A stretch of DNA of 35,835 bases, taken from contig CAKTXA010000028.1 of assembly GCA_934631005.1 (NCBI GenBank), positions 1 through 35,835 of the forward strand, in the 5' to 3' direction. Position numbers and translations under genes: made by a program. This DNA comes from an uncultured Oscillospiraceae bacterium (GTDB lineage: Bacteria > Bacillota > Clostridia > Oscillospirales > Oscillospiraceae). The notes beneath the pieces are model-generated. The model had not been told where the DNA came from. It searched no databases and was given only the letters and a program-made list of their open reading frames with translations. Of this stretch, positions 8,343 through 16,609 are shown piece by piece. The first letter of the stretch is position 1. Every line of letters begins with the position of its first letter.

Positions 8343-8756
8343 TTATTCCGCGGCAGGCTCCTGCGCGGCCTTCGCCGCCCTGCGCGAGGCCAGAAAATCA
8401 TCCGCCTTGTCAAGCAGATCGGGCAGCAGCTCGATCAGCCGGTCGACGGAGGTGGACGCCGGCTCCGCGATGGGCAGCATCCGTACATTTTCCCCGCGAA
8501 TAACAAGGAATGCCACCGGCGTGATGGTCACGCCTGCGCCCGCACCGCCACCAAAGGCATTGTCGCGCCCAGCGGGATAGTTTTTGGTGACGAAGTCACT
8601 GCCGCCGCCGCCATAGCCGATGGAGACCTTGGTCACCGGGACGATGGTCACGCCGTCGGGCGTGGTGATGGGCTCGCCGACGACCGTGTTGACGTCAATC
8701 ATCTCACGGATCTTGCTCATGGTATCGCCGAGCATTTCAGACAGAGGGTGGTTCAT
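8343..8756 (-). CDS. gerW: GerW-family sporulation protein (YtfJ)
   Basis: About 137 residues of the GerW (YtfJ) family, spore proteins needed for normal germination in Bacillus. The family core MIDVNTVVGEPITTPDGVTIVPVTKVSIGYGGG is followed by a Gly-rich segment with GGGAGAGVTITPVAFLVI and a C-terminal amphipathic helix. The reading frame extends upstream to a TTG at 8789. The ATG at 8756 (MNHPLSEML) fits the family N-terminus and has GAAAGG 11 bases upstream; ATG 8765 is the alternative. It overlaps the 3' end of the DUF2953 gene, the same pairing as ytfI-ytfJ of Bacillus subtilis. Confidence 0.92.
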   Translation of the reverse strand: MNHPLSEMLGDTMSKIREMIDVNTVVGEPITTPDGVTIVPVTKVSIGYGGGGSDFVTKNYPAGRDNAFGGGAGAGVTITPVAFLVIRGENVRMLPIAEPASTSVDRLIELLPDLLDKADDFLASRRAAKAAQEPAAE

Positions 8757-9363
8757 GTTCTGCATCGCCTTTCTTTTTATTGGATACAATTCTCAAAAAT
8801 CCGAGTCCCGCGCGGATGGCAAGGGCCAGCGCGCGGCCGATGGTCATGGTGAGCACAAGGCGCCCTTCCACGCGCATTTTTTGTTCGTTTGGCCGGAAGC
8901 GCGGCTCGATCTGCCGCTTTTGGATGACAAAGAGCTGGTCGAGCAGCGGCGTGATGCCGCCGAGGATCGCCCAGACCCTGCCGTACTGAATGGCGCTTTT
9001 CGCCGGGTCGTCGCCGCCGCCGAAATAGACAAACAGCGTGAGGACCTCCACGCGCAGCTTGCGCCGCAGGTCGCCGAGCGTCTGCACGGCAAGGCCCAGC
9101 AGCGCGCGCAGCTCCGCCGGGTCGCCGGAAAAGAGCGGCTTTTTCGGTATGGAGGTCGGCTTTTTCGCCGGCTTTCGCGCAGCAGGCTGCTTTTTCCGCT
9201 TTTTTGGTTTCTTCGGCTTCGACGGCAGAAGGTTCACGCGGATGAAGCCGATTTTAAGGCTCAGCCGCAGCTCGCCGTCAAAGCCTGCGTCCACGCCGAT
9301 CAGGATGCAGCCGATAAAGTCAAGCACTGCCAGCACGAGCAGCACGATCATCCACCAGGTCAT
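8737..9363 (-). CDS. DUF2953 membrane protein (YtfI-like)
   Basis: A 208-residue protein with one N-terminal membrane segment (residues 3-24), then a DUF2953-like region with a highly basic Lys/Pro/Ala insert at about residues 48-75. The middle holds LFVYFGGGDDPAKSAIQYGRVWAILG, the recognisable DUF2953 stretch. Function is unknown; the conserved neighbourhood with gerW suggests a part in sporulation or spore germination. It overlaps scpB by four bases (ATGA) and gerW at its 3' end, so the three are likely co-translated. Confidence 0.82.
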   Translation of the reverse strand: MTWWMIVLLVLAVLDFIGCILIGVDAGFDGELRLSLKIGFIRVNLLPSKPKKPKKRKKQPAARKPAKKPTSIPKKPLFSGDPAELRALLGLAVQTLGDLRRKLRVEVLTLFVYFGGGDDPAKSAIQYGRVWAILGGITPLLDQLFVIQKRQIEPRFRPNEQKMRVEGRLVLTMTIGRALALAIRAGLGFLRIVSNKKKGDAEHEPPSV

Positions 9364-9947
9364 TCGGCGGCTTCCCCTTCCTGCGCATCCGGCGCTTCGT
9401 TCAGATCCAGCTGGAGCTGCTGGCGGCTGCGAAGGTCCGTCAGCTCGACCTCAGGCAGCTCCTCCAGCGACGACAGCCCGAACACGCGCAGAAAGTCCGG
9501 CGTGGTGCGGTACAGGATCGGGCGGCCGGGCACATTCAGGCGGCCGTCCTCACAGATGAGCTTTTTCGTGAGCAGCGCGCTCACGGAATAGGCGCTGTCC
9601 ACGCCGCGGATCTGCTCGATGTAGGCCTTCGTGGTGGGCTGGTAGTACGCAACGATGGTCAGCGTCTCCAGCTGTGACTGGGAGAGCTTGGGGGGCTTGC
9701 GCGTTTCAAGCGTTTTGGTGACATACTGCGCCTGCTCTGAGGCAGAGCACATCTGGTATGCGTCCTCCAGCCGGACGATGCGGATGCCGCTGCGGTGAAA
9801 CGCCAGCGCGTCCATGAGCGTCTTTATCTCGCGCTCGATCTCGTCGGCATCGACCTCCAGCGACTGCGACAGCCGCGCGATGCTCACCGGCTCCCCGGCG
9901 GCAAAGAGCACCGCCATGAGCGTCCGCTGCAATTCAGTTTGTTCCAC
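9360..9947 (-). CDS. scpB: Segregation and condensation protein B
   Basis: A 195-residue ScpB, the winged-helix kite subunit of the SMC-ScpAB condensin that compacts and separates the chromosome. The N-terminal ALFAAGEPVSIARLSQSLEVD is typical, followed by ETLTIVAYYQPTTKAYIEQIRGVDS (second winged helix) and GRPILYRTTPDFLRVFGLSSLEELPE. An acidic tail of about 20 residues follows. The start codon is GTG at 9947, with AGGAGG 7 bases upstream. It directly follows scpA. Confidence 0.96.
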   Translation of the reverse strand: MEQTELQRTLMAVLFAAGEPVSIARLSQSLEVDADEIEREIKTLMDALAFHRSGIRIVRLEDAYQMCSASEQAQYVTKTLETRKPPKLSQSQLETLTIVAYYQPTTKAYIEQIRGVDSAYSVSALLTKKLICEDGRLNVPGRPILYRTTPDFLRVFGLSSLEELPEVELTDLRSRQQLQLDLNEAPDAQEGEAAE

Positions 9948-9958
9948 GCCGCCGCCTC

Positions 9959-10750
9959 CTATTCGTGCGCGACCGTCTCCTCCGGCATTTGCAGGTAGGT
10001 CACGTCGACCTCCCCGCTGTCGGACTGGTCGACCGCGATGGATTTCAGTTTACATAATTCAAGTACCGCCAGAAACGTTGCCACGATCTCCGACCGGCTT
10101 TTGCTGCCGCGGAAAAGGGACAAAAATCTGCACATGCCGTGCGAAATGAGCCGCTTGAGCAGCTGCGCCGCCTTCTGCGTGACGGAGTATGGCTCCGAGC
10201 CGACGATGCCCGCAAAATTTGACACCGGCGGCGGCAGCAGCCGCTCGCTGCGCTCCTGCATGGCCGCGAACGCGTCCAGCAGATCCTGCGGCTCGTGGCG
10301 GTAGCGGTAGGTGTTGTCGCGCGAATACGGCTCCGGCTGCTTGCAGAACAAGCCCGCGCCCACGCCGTTGCGCTCCCCCATCCACGAAAACGCGGGGGCA
10401 AGCGCCTCATACGCCTGCTTGCGCTGGCGCTGCTCGAGCGACTGGATGAGCAGCTCCATCTCGCTCATCGCCTCAGCCTGTTCGGCGGCAGAGAGCAGCA
10501 TTTTTGTTTTGATCAGCATGAGGTGTGACGCCATGGCGGTAAACTCGCTGGCGATCTCAACGTCCATGCGCTTCATTTCGTCCAGATACGCCAGATACTG
10601 CTCCAAAATGGCGGAGATGCTGACGTCCTGTATTTCGATCTTATTCTTGCTCAGCAGCAGAAAGATCACGTCCAGCGGGCCGTCAAAATCCTCCGGCGTT
10701 TCGGCGCGGGTGTGGACGATGCCCTCCAGATGATAGCGCGGTTGTTCCAT
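9959..10750 (-). CDS. scpA: Segregation and condensation protein A (kleisin)
   Basis: A 263-residue kleisin that bridges the SMC heads and binds ScpB. The N-terminal FDGPLDVIFLLLSKNKIEIQDVSISAIL motif binds the SMC neck; the helical middle (EFTAMASHLMLIKTKMLL) binds ScpB; the C-terminal winged helix (RSEIVATFLAVLELCKLKSIAVDQ) binds the SMC cap. AGGAG lies 6 bases before the ATG. The gap to scpB is 11 bases. Confidence 0.97.
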   Translation of the reverse strand: MEQPRYHLEGIVHTRAETPEDFDGPLDVIFLLLSKNKIEIQDVSISAILEQYLAYLDEMKRMDVEIASEFTAMASHLMLIKTKMLLSAAEQAEAMSEMELLIQSLEQRQRKQAYEALAPAFSWMGERNGVGAGLFCKQPEPYSRDNTYRYRHEPQDLLDAFAAMQERSERLLPPPVSNFAGIVGSEPYSVTQKAAQLLKRLISHGMCRFLSLFRGSKSRSEIVATFLAVLELCKLKSIAVDQSDSGEVDVTYLQMPEETVAHE

Positions 10751-10759
10751 GCAAAACTC

Positions 10760-11452
10760 CTACAGCAGGCACCGGAGCGTCAGGTTGAACGCCCAGCTGC
10801 CGCCCCTTGTCAAAAAATCGAGCAGCCCCTCGCGCAAAAACGTCAGCGGCACGTCCAGCACATTCGTCAGCAGCAAAACGGCCAGCAGGCCCATGCCGTA
10901 GCGCTCGTAGCGCATGAGGGTATCATACGCCCGCGCGGGCAGCAGCGCAAAGAGCACCTTGGAGCCGTCGAGCGGCGGGATGGGGAAAATATTGAACACA
11001 GCCAGGCCCGCGCTGATGAGCTGCACGCAGTAGAGAAACGTGAGCACATACGTCAGCCACTCAGCCGCCGTGACATAGTAGACGGCGGCGAGCGCCATAT
11101 ACAGCACCACCGCGAGGTACGCAAGCACGACATTCGCAAGCGGCCCCGCCAGCGCGGTGACGGCCATCCCGGCCTTGGGATTTTTGAAATTGCGCATATC
11201 CACCGGCACGGGCTTGGCCCAGCCGAAGTGGACGATGGCCATCATCACAAGGCCGACGAGGTCGATGTGCCGCAGCGGGTTGAGCGTGAGCCTGCCCTGC
11301 CGCTTGGCCGTGGGGTCGCCGAGCAGGTACGCGGCCCAGCCGTGGCACGTCTCGTGGAACGTGATGCACAAAAGCGAGGCGCAGACGATGAGCGCCGTCT
11401 GGATGACGGAGTCAAAATTCAGCTGCTGCGCCCAGGTGATGAATTTATCCAA
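10760..11452 (-). CDS. Site-2 protease family (M50) membrane metalloprotease
   Basis: A 230-residue polytopic membrane protein of the S2P/M50 group (YwhC-like). The zinc motif HETCH is at residues 33-37, in the first membrane segment, and the third ligand region appears as NIFPIPPLDGSK about 135 residues later. Four to six hydrophobic segments are visible. Such proteases cleave membrane-embedded substrates, but members of this short subfamily have no known target. The start is TTG at 11452 (TTG GAT AAA TTC), with GAGGG about 9 bases upstream; no ATG gives a full product. First gene of the scp-to-rpsA operon. Confidence 0.9.
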   Translation of the reverse strand: MDKFITWAQQLNFDSVIQTALIVCASLLCITFHETCHGWAAYLLGDPTAKRQGRLTLNPLRHIDLVGLVMMAIVHFGWAKPVPVDMRNFKNPKAGMAVTALAGPLANVVLAYLAVVLYMALAAVYYVTAAEWLTYVLTFLYCVQLISAGLAVFNIFPIPPLDGSKVLFALLPARAYDTLMRYERYGMGLLAVLLLTNVLDVPLTFLREGLLDFLTRGGSWAFNLTLRCLL

Positions 11453-11481
11453 GTGTCGTTCCCTCTTTGACTATTTTGGAT

Positions 11482-11510
11482 ATTTTATCACAAAAACCCC
11501 GTCTTGGCAA
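11482..11510 (-). promoter_or_regulatory. Predicted sigma-A promoter of the M50-scpAB-...-rpsA operon
   Basis: Minus strand TTGCCA (11510-11505), 17 bases, TAAAAT (11487-11482): each box matches 5 of 6. It sits immediately after the engB terminator and about 30 bases before the TTG start of the M50 gene. Confidence 0.75.
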
Positions 11511-11513
11511 TGC

Positions 11514-11543
11514 GCAAAAAGGAGCGCGGCGAGCGCGCTCCTT
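11514..11543 (-). terminator. Intrinsic terminator after engB
   Basis: A perfect 10-bp stem (AAGGAGCGCG with its complement; arms 11519-11528 and 11534-11543) is followed on the minus strand by TTTTTG. It begins 9 bases after the engB stop and separates the tig operon from the next promoter. Confidence 0.9.
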
Positions 11544-11551
11544 CTGCGGTT

Positions 11552-12133
11552 TCAATCGGTTTTTGTGACAAAGCCCAGCAGTGCCTCGCGGCCGAGGCCG
11601 GTCTGCGCCGAGAACGGGATGAGCTCCACAGCATCGGGCAGGCCGAGCGTCTGGCGGATGCAGGCAAGGTTCGGCTCGATCTCGCTCTTTTTGAGCTTGT
11701 CCATCTTGTTCGCCACCACGACGAACGGCTTGCCGCTGCCGAGGAACCAATTGGCCATGACCACGTCGTTTTCTGTGGGCTTATGCCGCGCGTCCACAAG
11801 CATCACGCCGCGCGTGAGCGTATCGTCGGCGGCAAAATACTTTTCCATCAGCTTCGCCCAGCGCTCCTTTTCTTTCAGCGGCACCTTGGCATAGCCGTAG
11901 CCCGGCAGGTCGACGAGATAGAGCGTCTTGTCGATGCAGAAAAAGTTGATATGCGTCGTCTTTCCGGGCGACTCGCCCACGCGTGCAAAGTTTTTGCGCC
12001 GCAGCAGGCAGTTGATGACCGAGGATTTTCCGACGTTGGACTTGCCCGCAAAGGCGATCTGCGGCAGGCCGTCCTTCGGGCATTCCGCGACCGAGACGCA
12101 GGAGCGGATGAATTCCGCGTTGTGCAGATTCAT
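11552..12133 (-). CDS. engB: Ribosome biogenesis GTPase EngB (YsxC/YihA)
   Basis: A 193-residue TrmE-Era-EngA-EngB-type GTPase required for 50S subunit assembly. G1 GKSNVGKSS is at residues 30-38, G2 GKTTHIN near 60, G3 DLPGYG, G4 NKMDK and G5 SAQTG are all present. It follows lon by 10 bases, the conserved clpX-lon-engB arrangement of Firmicutes. Confidence 0.97.
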   Translation of the reverse strand: MNLHNAEFIRSCVSVAECPKDGLPQIAFAGKSNVGKSSVINCLLRRKNFARVGESPGKTTHINFFCIDKTLYLVDLPGYGYAKVPLKEKERWAKLMEKYFAADDTLTRGVMLVDARHKPTENDVVMANWFLGSGKPFVVVANKMDKLKKSEIEPNLACIRQTLGLPDAVELIPFSAQTGLGREALLGFVTKTD

Positions 12134-12143
12134 ACGCGCGCCC

Positions 12144-14564
12144 TCACTGGCGGATGCCCGGCTTCTGCCGGGACGGCTTCTTGGGCGGGATGAACGCCGC
12201 GGGCGCGGGCCTGTCCTCCGGCTGCGCAGCGGGCAGGACGGACAGGTCGAGCGCCGTTTCGATCACCGTGTCCACATGGCGGACGGGGATAAAATTGAGC
12301 GCGCTGCGCACCGCAGGGTCGATCTCGGCGAGGTCTTTTTCGTTGGCCGCGGGGATGATGACGGTATGCACGCCGTGGCGCAGGGCCGCCATGGTCTTTT
12401 CGCGCAGGCCGCCGATGGGCAGCACCCGTCCGCGGATGGAGATCTCGCCCGTCATCGCGATGTCGCGCCGCACCGGCGCGCCCGTGAGCGCGGAGACAAT
12501 GGCTGTGCAGACGGTGATGCCGGCGGACGGGCCGTCCTTCGGCACGGCGCCCTCCGGAAAGTGGACGTGGATGTCCTTCGTCTTGTAAAAATCGGGCGCG
12601 AGGTGATACTGCGCCGTGCGCGAGCGGATATAGCTCATCGCGGCGTAGACGGACTCCTTCATCACGTCGCCGAGGTTGCCGGTCAGCTCCAGCTTGCCGG
12701 TGCCGTCCACGACGTTGACCTCGACCTCCAGCGTCTCGCCGCCCACAGCCGTCCACGCGAGGCCGGTGACAAGGCCGACGGTGTCGCTGGCGGGCAGCTC
12801 GTCCGGCAGGTATTTGCGCGGGCCGAGGAAGCTCTCGAGATTCGCGCCGGTGATGCGGATGCGCTTGGGTGCGTCCTCCTCCACAAGGCGCATGGCGCAC
12901 TTGCGGCAGACGGCAGCCAGCTCACGCTCGAGGTTCCGGACGCCGGATTCACGCGTATAGCAGGCGATGACCTCGCGGATGGCGTCGTCCGACAGGTGGA
13001 CGATGCCCTTTTCGATGCCGTGGCGCGCAAGCTGCTTGGGAAGCAGATGGCGCTTGGCGATCTGCAGCTTTTCCTCGTCGGTATACGAGCCGAGCTCGAT
13101 GACCTCCATGCGGTCGAGCAGCGCCCGCGGGACGGTGTCAAGCGTGTTGGCGGTGGCGATGAACATGCACTCGTGCAGGTCGAACGGCACCTCCAGATAG
13201 TGGTCGCGGAATGTGGCGTTCTGCTCCGCGTCGAGCACCTCCAGCAGTGCGGACGCAGGATCGCCGCGGTAGTCGCCGCCGAGCTTGTCGATCTCATCGA
13301 GGATGAGCAGGGCGTTTTTGGACTTCGCCTGCGCGATGCCGGACAGGATACGCCCGGGCATGGCGCCGATATAGGTTTTGCGGTGGCCGCGGATCTCAGC
13401 CTCATCGTGCACGCCGCCGAGCGAGATGCGGGCGTAATTGCGCCGCAGTGCGCGGGCGATGCTCAGCGCGATGGACGTTTTGCCCACGCCCGGCGGGCCG
13501 ACCAGACACAGGATCTGTCCCGGCAGCTCCGGTGCAAGCTGGCGCACGGCCAGCGTCTCCAGAATGCGCTGCTTGACCTTTTCCAGACCGAAGTGGTCAG
13601 CGTCGAGGATGCGCGCCGCAGCGCGGACGTTCAGTCGCTCCTGCGTGCGCCTGCTCCACGGCAGCTCCAGTACAAAATCGAGATAATTGCGCAGCAGCGC
13701 CGCCTCGGGCGAGGTGGACGGCTGCTTGGAGAGCCTGCGGCACTCGCCGAGGAGCTTTTCTTCGGTGTCCTCCGGCAGCTTCAGCGCACGGATACGGCGG
13801 CTGTAATCGTCGCCGCGCTCGTCGCTGTCGCCGTCGCCGAGCTCCTCGTGGATGGCGTTCAGCTGCTCGCGCAGATAGTATTCGCGCTGGTTCTTGTCCA
13901 CGCGCTGCTGGACCTTTTCGGAGATCTCGTTTTCCAGATCGAGAATATCCAGCTCCTTCGCAAGAAACACCGACGCCTGCTCCAGACGGCGGACAGGATG
14001 CAGCTGCTCGAGGAGCTTCTGCTTTTCCTGATAGGAAAACGAGGCGTTCTGGCCGACAAAATCGGCAAGATAGCCGGGCCGCGTGTCCTCAAACAGGTCG
14101 GGCAGCGCGTCGCTGAGATTTTTCGCGGCCAGATCGACAAAGCGCTCTAGCTGCGACTGCACCTGCCGCATGAGGGCCTGCGTTTTCGGAAGGTTCGCGT
14201 TCGCGGGCTGCTCAGGCAGCGCGATGACACGGCCGAACAGATACGGCTCCGTGTGCACAATATCCAGCAGCCGCGCGCGCGCCACGCCCTCGACGAGAAT
14301 ACGCATATTGTTGCCCGGCAGGCGCAAAACCTGCCGGATGACCGCCACAGTGCCGACCTCATAGAGGTCTGCGCGGGCGGGGTCGTCCTTCTGCGCGTCC
14401 TTCTGGGCCACGAGGAAAATGCGCTGATCCTCGCGCATGGCCTCTTCCACCGCGCGGGCGGACTTTTTGCGGCCCACGTCGAAATGTGTCAGCATATCCG
14501 GGAACACGCACAGCCCCCGCAGCGCCAGCACCGGCAGCACGGACGGACGTTCAAAATCGTACAT
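12144..14564 (-). CDS. lon: ATP-dependent protease La (Lon)
   Basis: An 806-residue LonA. The N-terminal substrate-binding domain spans about residues 1-200 and a coiled-coil linker 200-310. The AAA+ module has Walker A GPPGVGKT at 356-363, Walker B LLILDEIDK near 419-427 and sensor-1 TANT at 471-474. The protease domain has catalytic Ser680 (in PKDGPSAGIT) and Lys723. Lon degrades misfolded and regulatory proteins in the cytoplasm. GGGAG lies 8 bases before the ATG. A short Lys/Pro-rich tail is added at the C-terminus. No CIRCE element was seen upstream. Confidence 0.98.
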   Translation of the reverse strand: MYDFERPSVLPVLALRGLCVFPDMLTHFDVGRKKSARAVEEAMREDQRIFLVAQKDAQKDDPARADLYEVGTVAVIRQVLRLPGNNMRILVEGVARARLLDIVHTEPYLFGRVIALPEQPANANLPKTQALMRQVQSQLERFVDLAAKNLSDALPDLFEDTRPGYLADFVGQNASFSYQEKQKLLEQLHPVRRLEQASVFLAKELDILDLENEISEKVQQRVDKNQREYYLREQLNAIHEELGDGDSDERGDDYSRRIRALKLPEDTEEKLLGECRRLSKQPSTSPEAALLRNYLDFVLELPWSRRTQERLNVRAAARILDADHFGLEKVKQRILETLAVRQLAPELPGQILCLVGPPGVGKTSIALSIARALRRNYARISLGGVHDEAEIRGHRKTYIGAMPGRILSGIAQAKSKNALLILDEIDKLGGDYRGDPASALLEVLDAEQNATFRDHYLEVPFDLHECMFIATANTLDTVPRALLDRMEVIELGSYTDEEKLQIAKRHLLPKQLARHGIEKGIVHLSDDAIREVIACYTRESGVRNLERELAAVCRKCAMRLVEEDAPKRIRITGANLESFLGPRKYLPDELPASDTVGLVTGLAWTAVGGETLEVEVNVVDGTGKLELTGNLGDVMKESVYAAMSYIRSRTAQYHLAPDFYKTKDIHVHFPEGAVPKDGPSAGITVCTAIVSALTGAPVRRDIAMTGEISIRGRVLPIGGLREKTMAALRHGVHTVIIPAANEKDLAEIDPAVRSALNFIPVRHVDTVIETALDLSVLPAAQPEDRPAPAAFIPPKKPSRQKPGIRQ

Positions 14565-14626
14565 AAGTTACACTCCCTTCTAGGAGAGATCGTTTTTTCA
14601 GCATTAGTATATCTGCTAAATATGAC

Positions 14627-14675
14627 AAAAGTAATAAGCAACTGTGAAAAAATAACACCGCTGCTTATTACTTTT
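14627..14675 (-). terminator. AT-rich inverted repeat between clpX and lon
   Basis: Arms 14627-14640 and 14662-14675 are perfect 14-base inverted copies (AAAAGTAATAAGCA) around a 21-base loop that itself holds a run of six T on the minus strand. It lies 9 bases after the clpX stop. It may act as a leaky terminator or mRNA-processing site that sets the clpX:lon ratio. A TATACT at 14613-14608 (minus strand) after it could be a weak -10 for lon, but no good -35 is present. Confidence 0.5.
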
Positions 14676-14684
14676 GAGACAGGT

Positions 14685-15950
14685 TTACAGCGTCACACCC
14701 GCGTTGCGGATGGGGGCGCGGAGCTTGGCCGGATCCCGGGTGATGATGGGCTCAGCTTCGCCGCGGACGCACGCCGCCGTGATCTGCACGCTCTGGATGG
14801 ACGGGTCGGACGGGATGTCGTACATGATCTTTTCCATGACGCGCTCCATGATGGCGCGCAGGCCGCGCGCGCCGATCTGACGATCGAGCGCCTGCTGCGC
14901 GATGGCGTCGAGCGCGGCGGTCTCAAAGCTGAGCTTCACACCGTCATACTCCAGAAGCTTTGTGTACTGCTTGCACAGGGCGTTCTTCGGCTCGGTCAGG
15001 ATGCGCACAAGATCCTCTTTGGTGAGGCTGTTGAGCGATGTGATGACCGGCAGACGGCCGACCAGTTCCGGGATGATGCCGAATTTCAGCAGATCGTGCG
15101 GCTGCACCAGCTGGAACAGCTGCCCGACGTCCTGCCCCTTCTTGCTGGCCACGGGGGCGTCAAAGCCGATGGACGAGCGGTCGGTGCGCTTGCCGATGAT
15201 CTTATCCAGCCCGTCGAATGCGCCGCCGCAGATGAACAGGATATTCGTGGTGTCGATCTGGATGAACTCCTGCTGCGGGTGCTTGCGCCCGCCCTGCGGC
15301 GGGACGTTGGCGACGGTGCCCTCGAGGATCTTCAGCAGCGCCTGCTGAACGCCCTCGCCGGACACGTCGCGGGTGATGGACGTATTTTCGGACTTGCGGG
15401 CGATCTTATCCATCTCGTCGATGTAGATGATGCCGCGCTGCGCCAGCTCTACGTCAAAATCCGCCGCCTGCAGAAGACGCAGGAGGATATTCTCCACGTC
15501 CTCGCCGACATAGCCCGCCTCGGTGAGGGTGGTGGCGTCGGCGATGGCGAAGGGAACGTTCAGGATCTTGGCGAGCGTCTGGGCAAAGAGCGTTTTGCCG
15601 GAACCCGTCGGGCCGATGAGCAGGATGTTGCTTTTCTGCAGCTCCACGTCCGACTTGTTCTCAAAGTAAATGCGCTTATAGTGGTTGTAGACCGCGACGG
15701 ACAGGGCGATCTTGGCCGCGTCCTGACCGATGATGTAGCGGTCCATATAGGTTCGGATCTCCTGCGGCGTCGGGAGCGTATCGGGAAGCTCCAGCTGCGG
15801 CGTTGCGTTGGGGTGCATCTCGTCGTGCAGGATGCTCGAGCAGAGCTGCACGCACTCGTCGCAGATGAACACGTTCGGCCCCGCGATGATGCGGTTGACC
15901 TGCTCCTGACGTTTGCCGCAGAATGAGCAGCGGATGCTGTCTTTTGCCAT
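14685..15950 (-). CDS. clpX: ATP-dependent Clp protease ATP-binding subunit ClpX
   Basis: A 421-residue AAA+ unfoldase that feeds substrates to ClpP. The N-terminal zinc-binding domain has Cys8, Cys11, Cys30 and Cys33. Walker A GPTGSGKT is at 113-120, Walker B IIYIDEMDK at 174-182, the pore-loop GYVGED near 146-151 and the ClpP-docking loop IGFDAP. C-terminal QIGARGLRAIME is the sensor-2 region. GGAG lies 9 bases before the ATG. It follows clpP after 26 bases. Confidence 0.98.
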   Translation of the reverse strand: MAKDSIRCSFCGKRQEQVNRIIAGPNVFICDECVQLCSSILHDEMHPNATPQLELPDTLPTPQEIRTYMDRYIIGQDAAKIALSVAVYNHYKRIYFENKSDVELQKSNILLIGPTGSGKTLFAQTLAKILNVPFAIADATTLTEAGYVGEDVENILLRLLQAADFDVELAQRGIIYIDEMDKIARKSENTSITRDVSGEGVQQALLKILEGTVANVPPQGGRKHPQQEFIQIDTTNILFICGGAFDGLDKIIGKRTDRSSIGFDAPVASKKGQDVGQLFQLVQPHDLLKFGIIPELVGRLPVITSLNSLTKEDLVRILTEPKNALCKQYTKLLEYDGVKLSFETAALDAIAQQALDRQIGARGLRAIMERVMEKIMYDIPSDPSIQSVQITAACVRGEAEPIITRDPAKLRAPIRNAGVTL

Positions 15951-15976
15951 ACCGCCGTCTCCTTTCGTGCTGTGTG

Positions 15977-16558
15977 TTACCGGGTATAGATGACCTTATC
16001 GACCAGGCCGTATTCCCTGGCCTGCTCGGCGGTCATAAAGTTGTCGCGCTCGGTGTCCTGCCGGATCGTCTCATAGGGCTTGCCGGTGTTCTGCGCGAGG
16101 ATCTCGTTGAGGTGCTGCTTGATCTTCAGCATCCGTTCCACATGGATCTGCATGTCGGTGGTCTGACCCTGCGTGCCGCCGAGCGGCTGGTGGATCATAA
16201 TTTCGGCGTTGGGCAGCGCGATGCGCTTGCCCTTTGTGCCGGACGAGAGCAGGAACGCGCCCATCGACGCCGCCATACCGATGCAGATGGTGGACACGTC
16301 GCACTTGATATACTGCATGGTGTCATAGATCGCCATGCCGTCGGTGACGCTGCCGCCGGGGCTGTTGATGTAGAACTGGATGTCCTTATCGGGATCCTGT
16401 GCCTCCAGATAGAGCATCTGGGCGACGATCAGGCTGGCTGTGGTGGAGTTGACCTCCTCCGAGAGCATGATGATACGGTCATTGAGCAGGCGGGAAAAAA
16501 TGTCATACGACCGCTCTCCCCGGCTGGTCTGCTCAACAACATACGGAACTAAACTCAT
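15977..16558 (-). CDS. clpP: ATP-dependent Clp protease proteolytic subunit
   Basis: A 193-residue ClpP serine protease, which forms the double-ring chamber used by ClpX. Catalytic triad Ser98 (GMAASMGA), His123 (IMIHQP) and Asp172 (ERDNFM) are in place. The open frame extends upstream to 16597, but the ATG at 16558 (MSLVPYVVEQTSRGERSYDI) is the family N-terminus and has AAGGAG 8 bases upstream. Lies between tig and clpX. Confidence 0.97.
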   Translation of the reverse strand: MSLVPYVVEQTSRGERSYDIFSRLLNDRIIMLSEEVNSTTASLIVAQMLYLEAQDPDKDIQFYINSPGGSVTDGMAIYDTMQYIKCDVSTICIGMAASMGAFLLSSGTKGKRIALPNAEIMIHQPLGGTQGQTTDMQIHVERMLKIKQHLNEILAQNTGKPYETIRQDTERDNFMTAEQAREYGLVDKVIYTR

Positions 16559-16609
16559 AAACGGAACTCCTTTCTTCGGATGCAACATTCTAACCATCCG
16601 GCAGGATCA

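Noticed and set aside
11928..14150. Plus-strand frame of 740 codons opposite lon
   Set aside because: It is exactly antisense to a fully recognisable lon gene. In GC-rich DNA such antisense frames stay open by codon bias; the product is His/Arg/Gly/Ala-rich without motifs, and has no ribosome binding site.
14565..14626. CIRCE or CtsR operator before lon
   Set aside because: Looked for TTAGCACTC-N9-GAGTGCTAA and the CtsR heptad repeat; neither is present.
14253..15926. Plus-strand frame of 557 codons opposite clpX and the start of lon
   Set aside because: Antisense to two clear genes, low-complexity composition, no start signal. Same for other long plus-strand frames at 1761-2732, 16580-18169 and 18975-20366.
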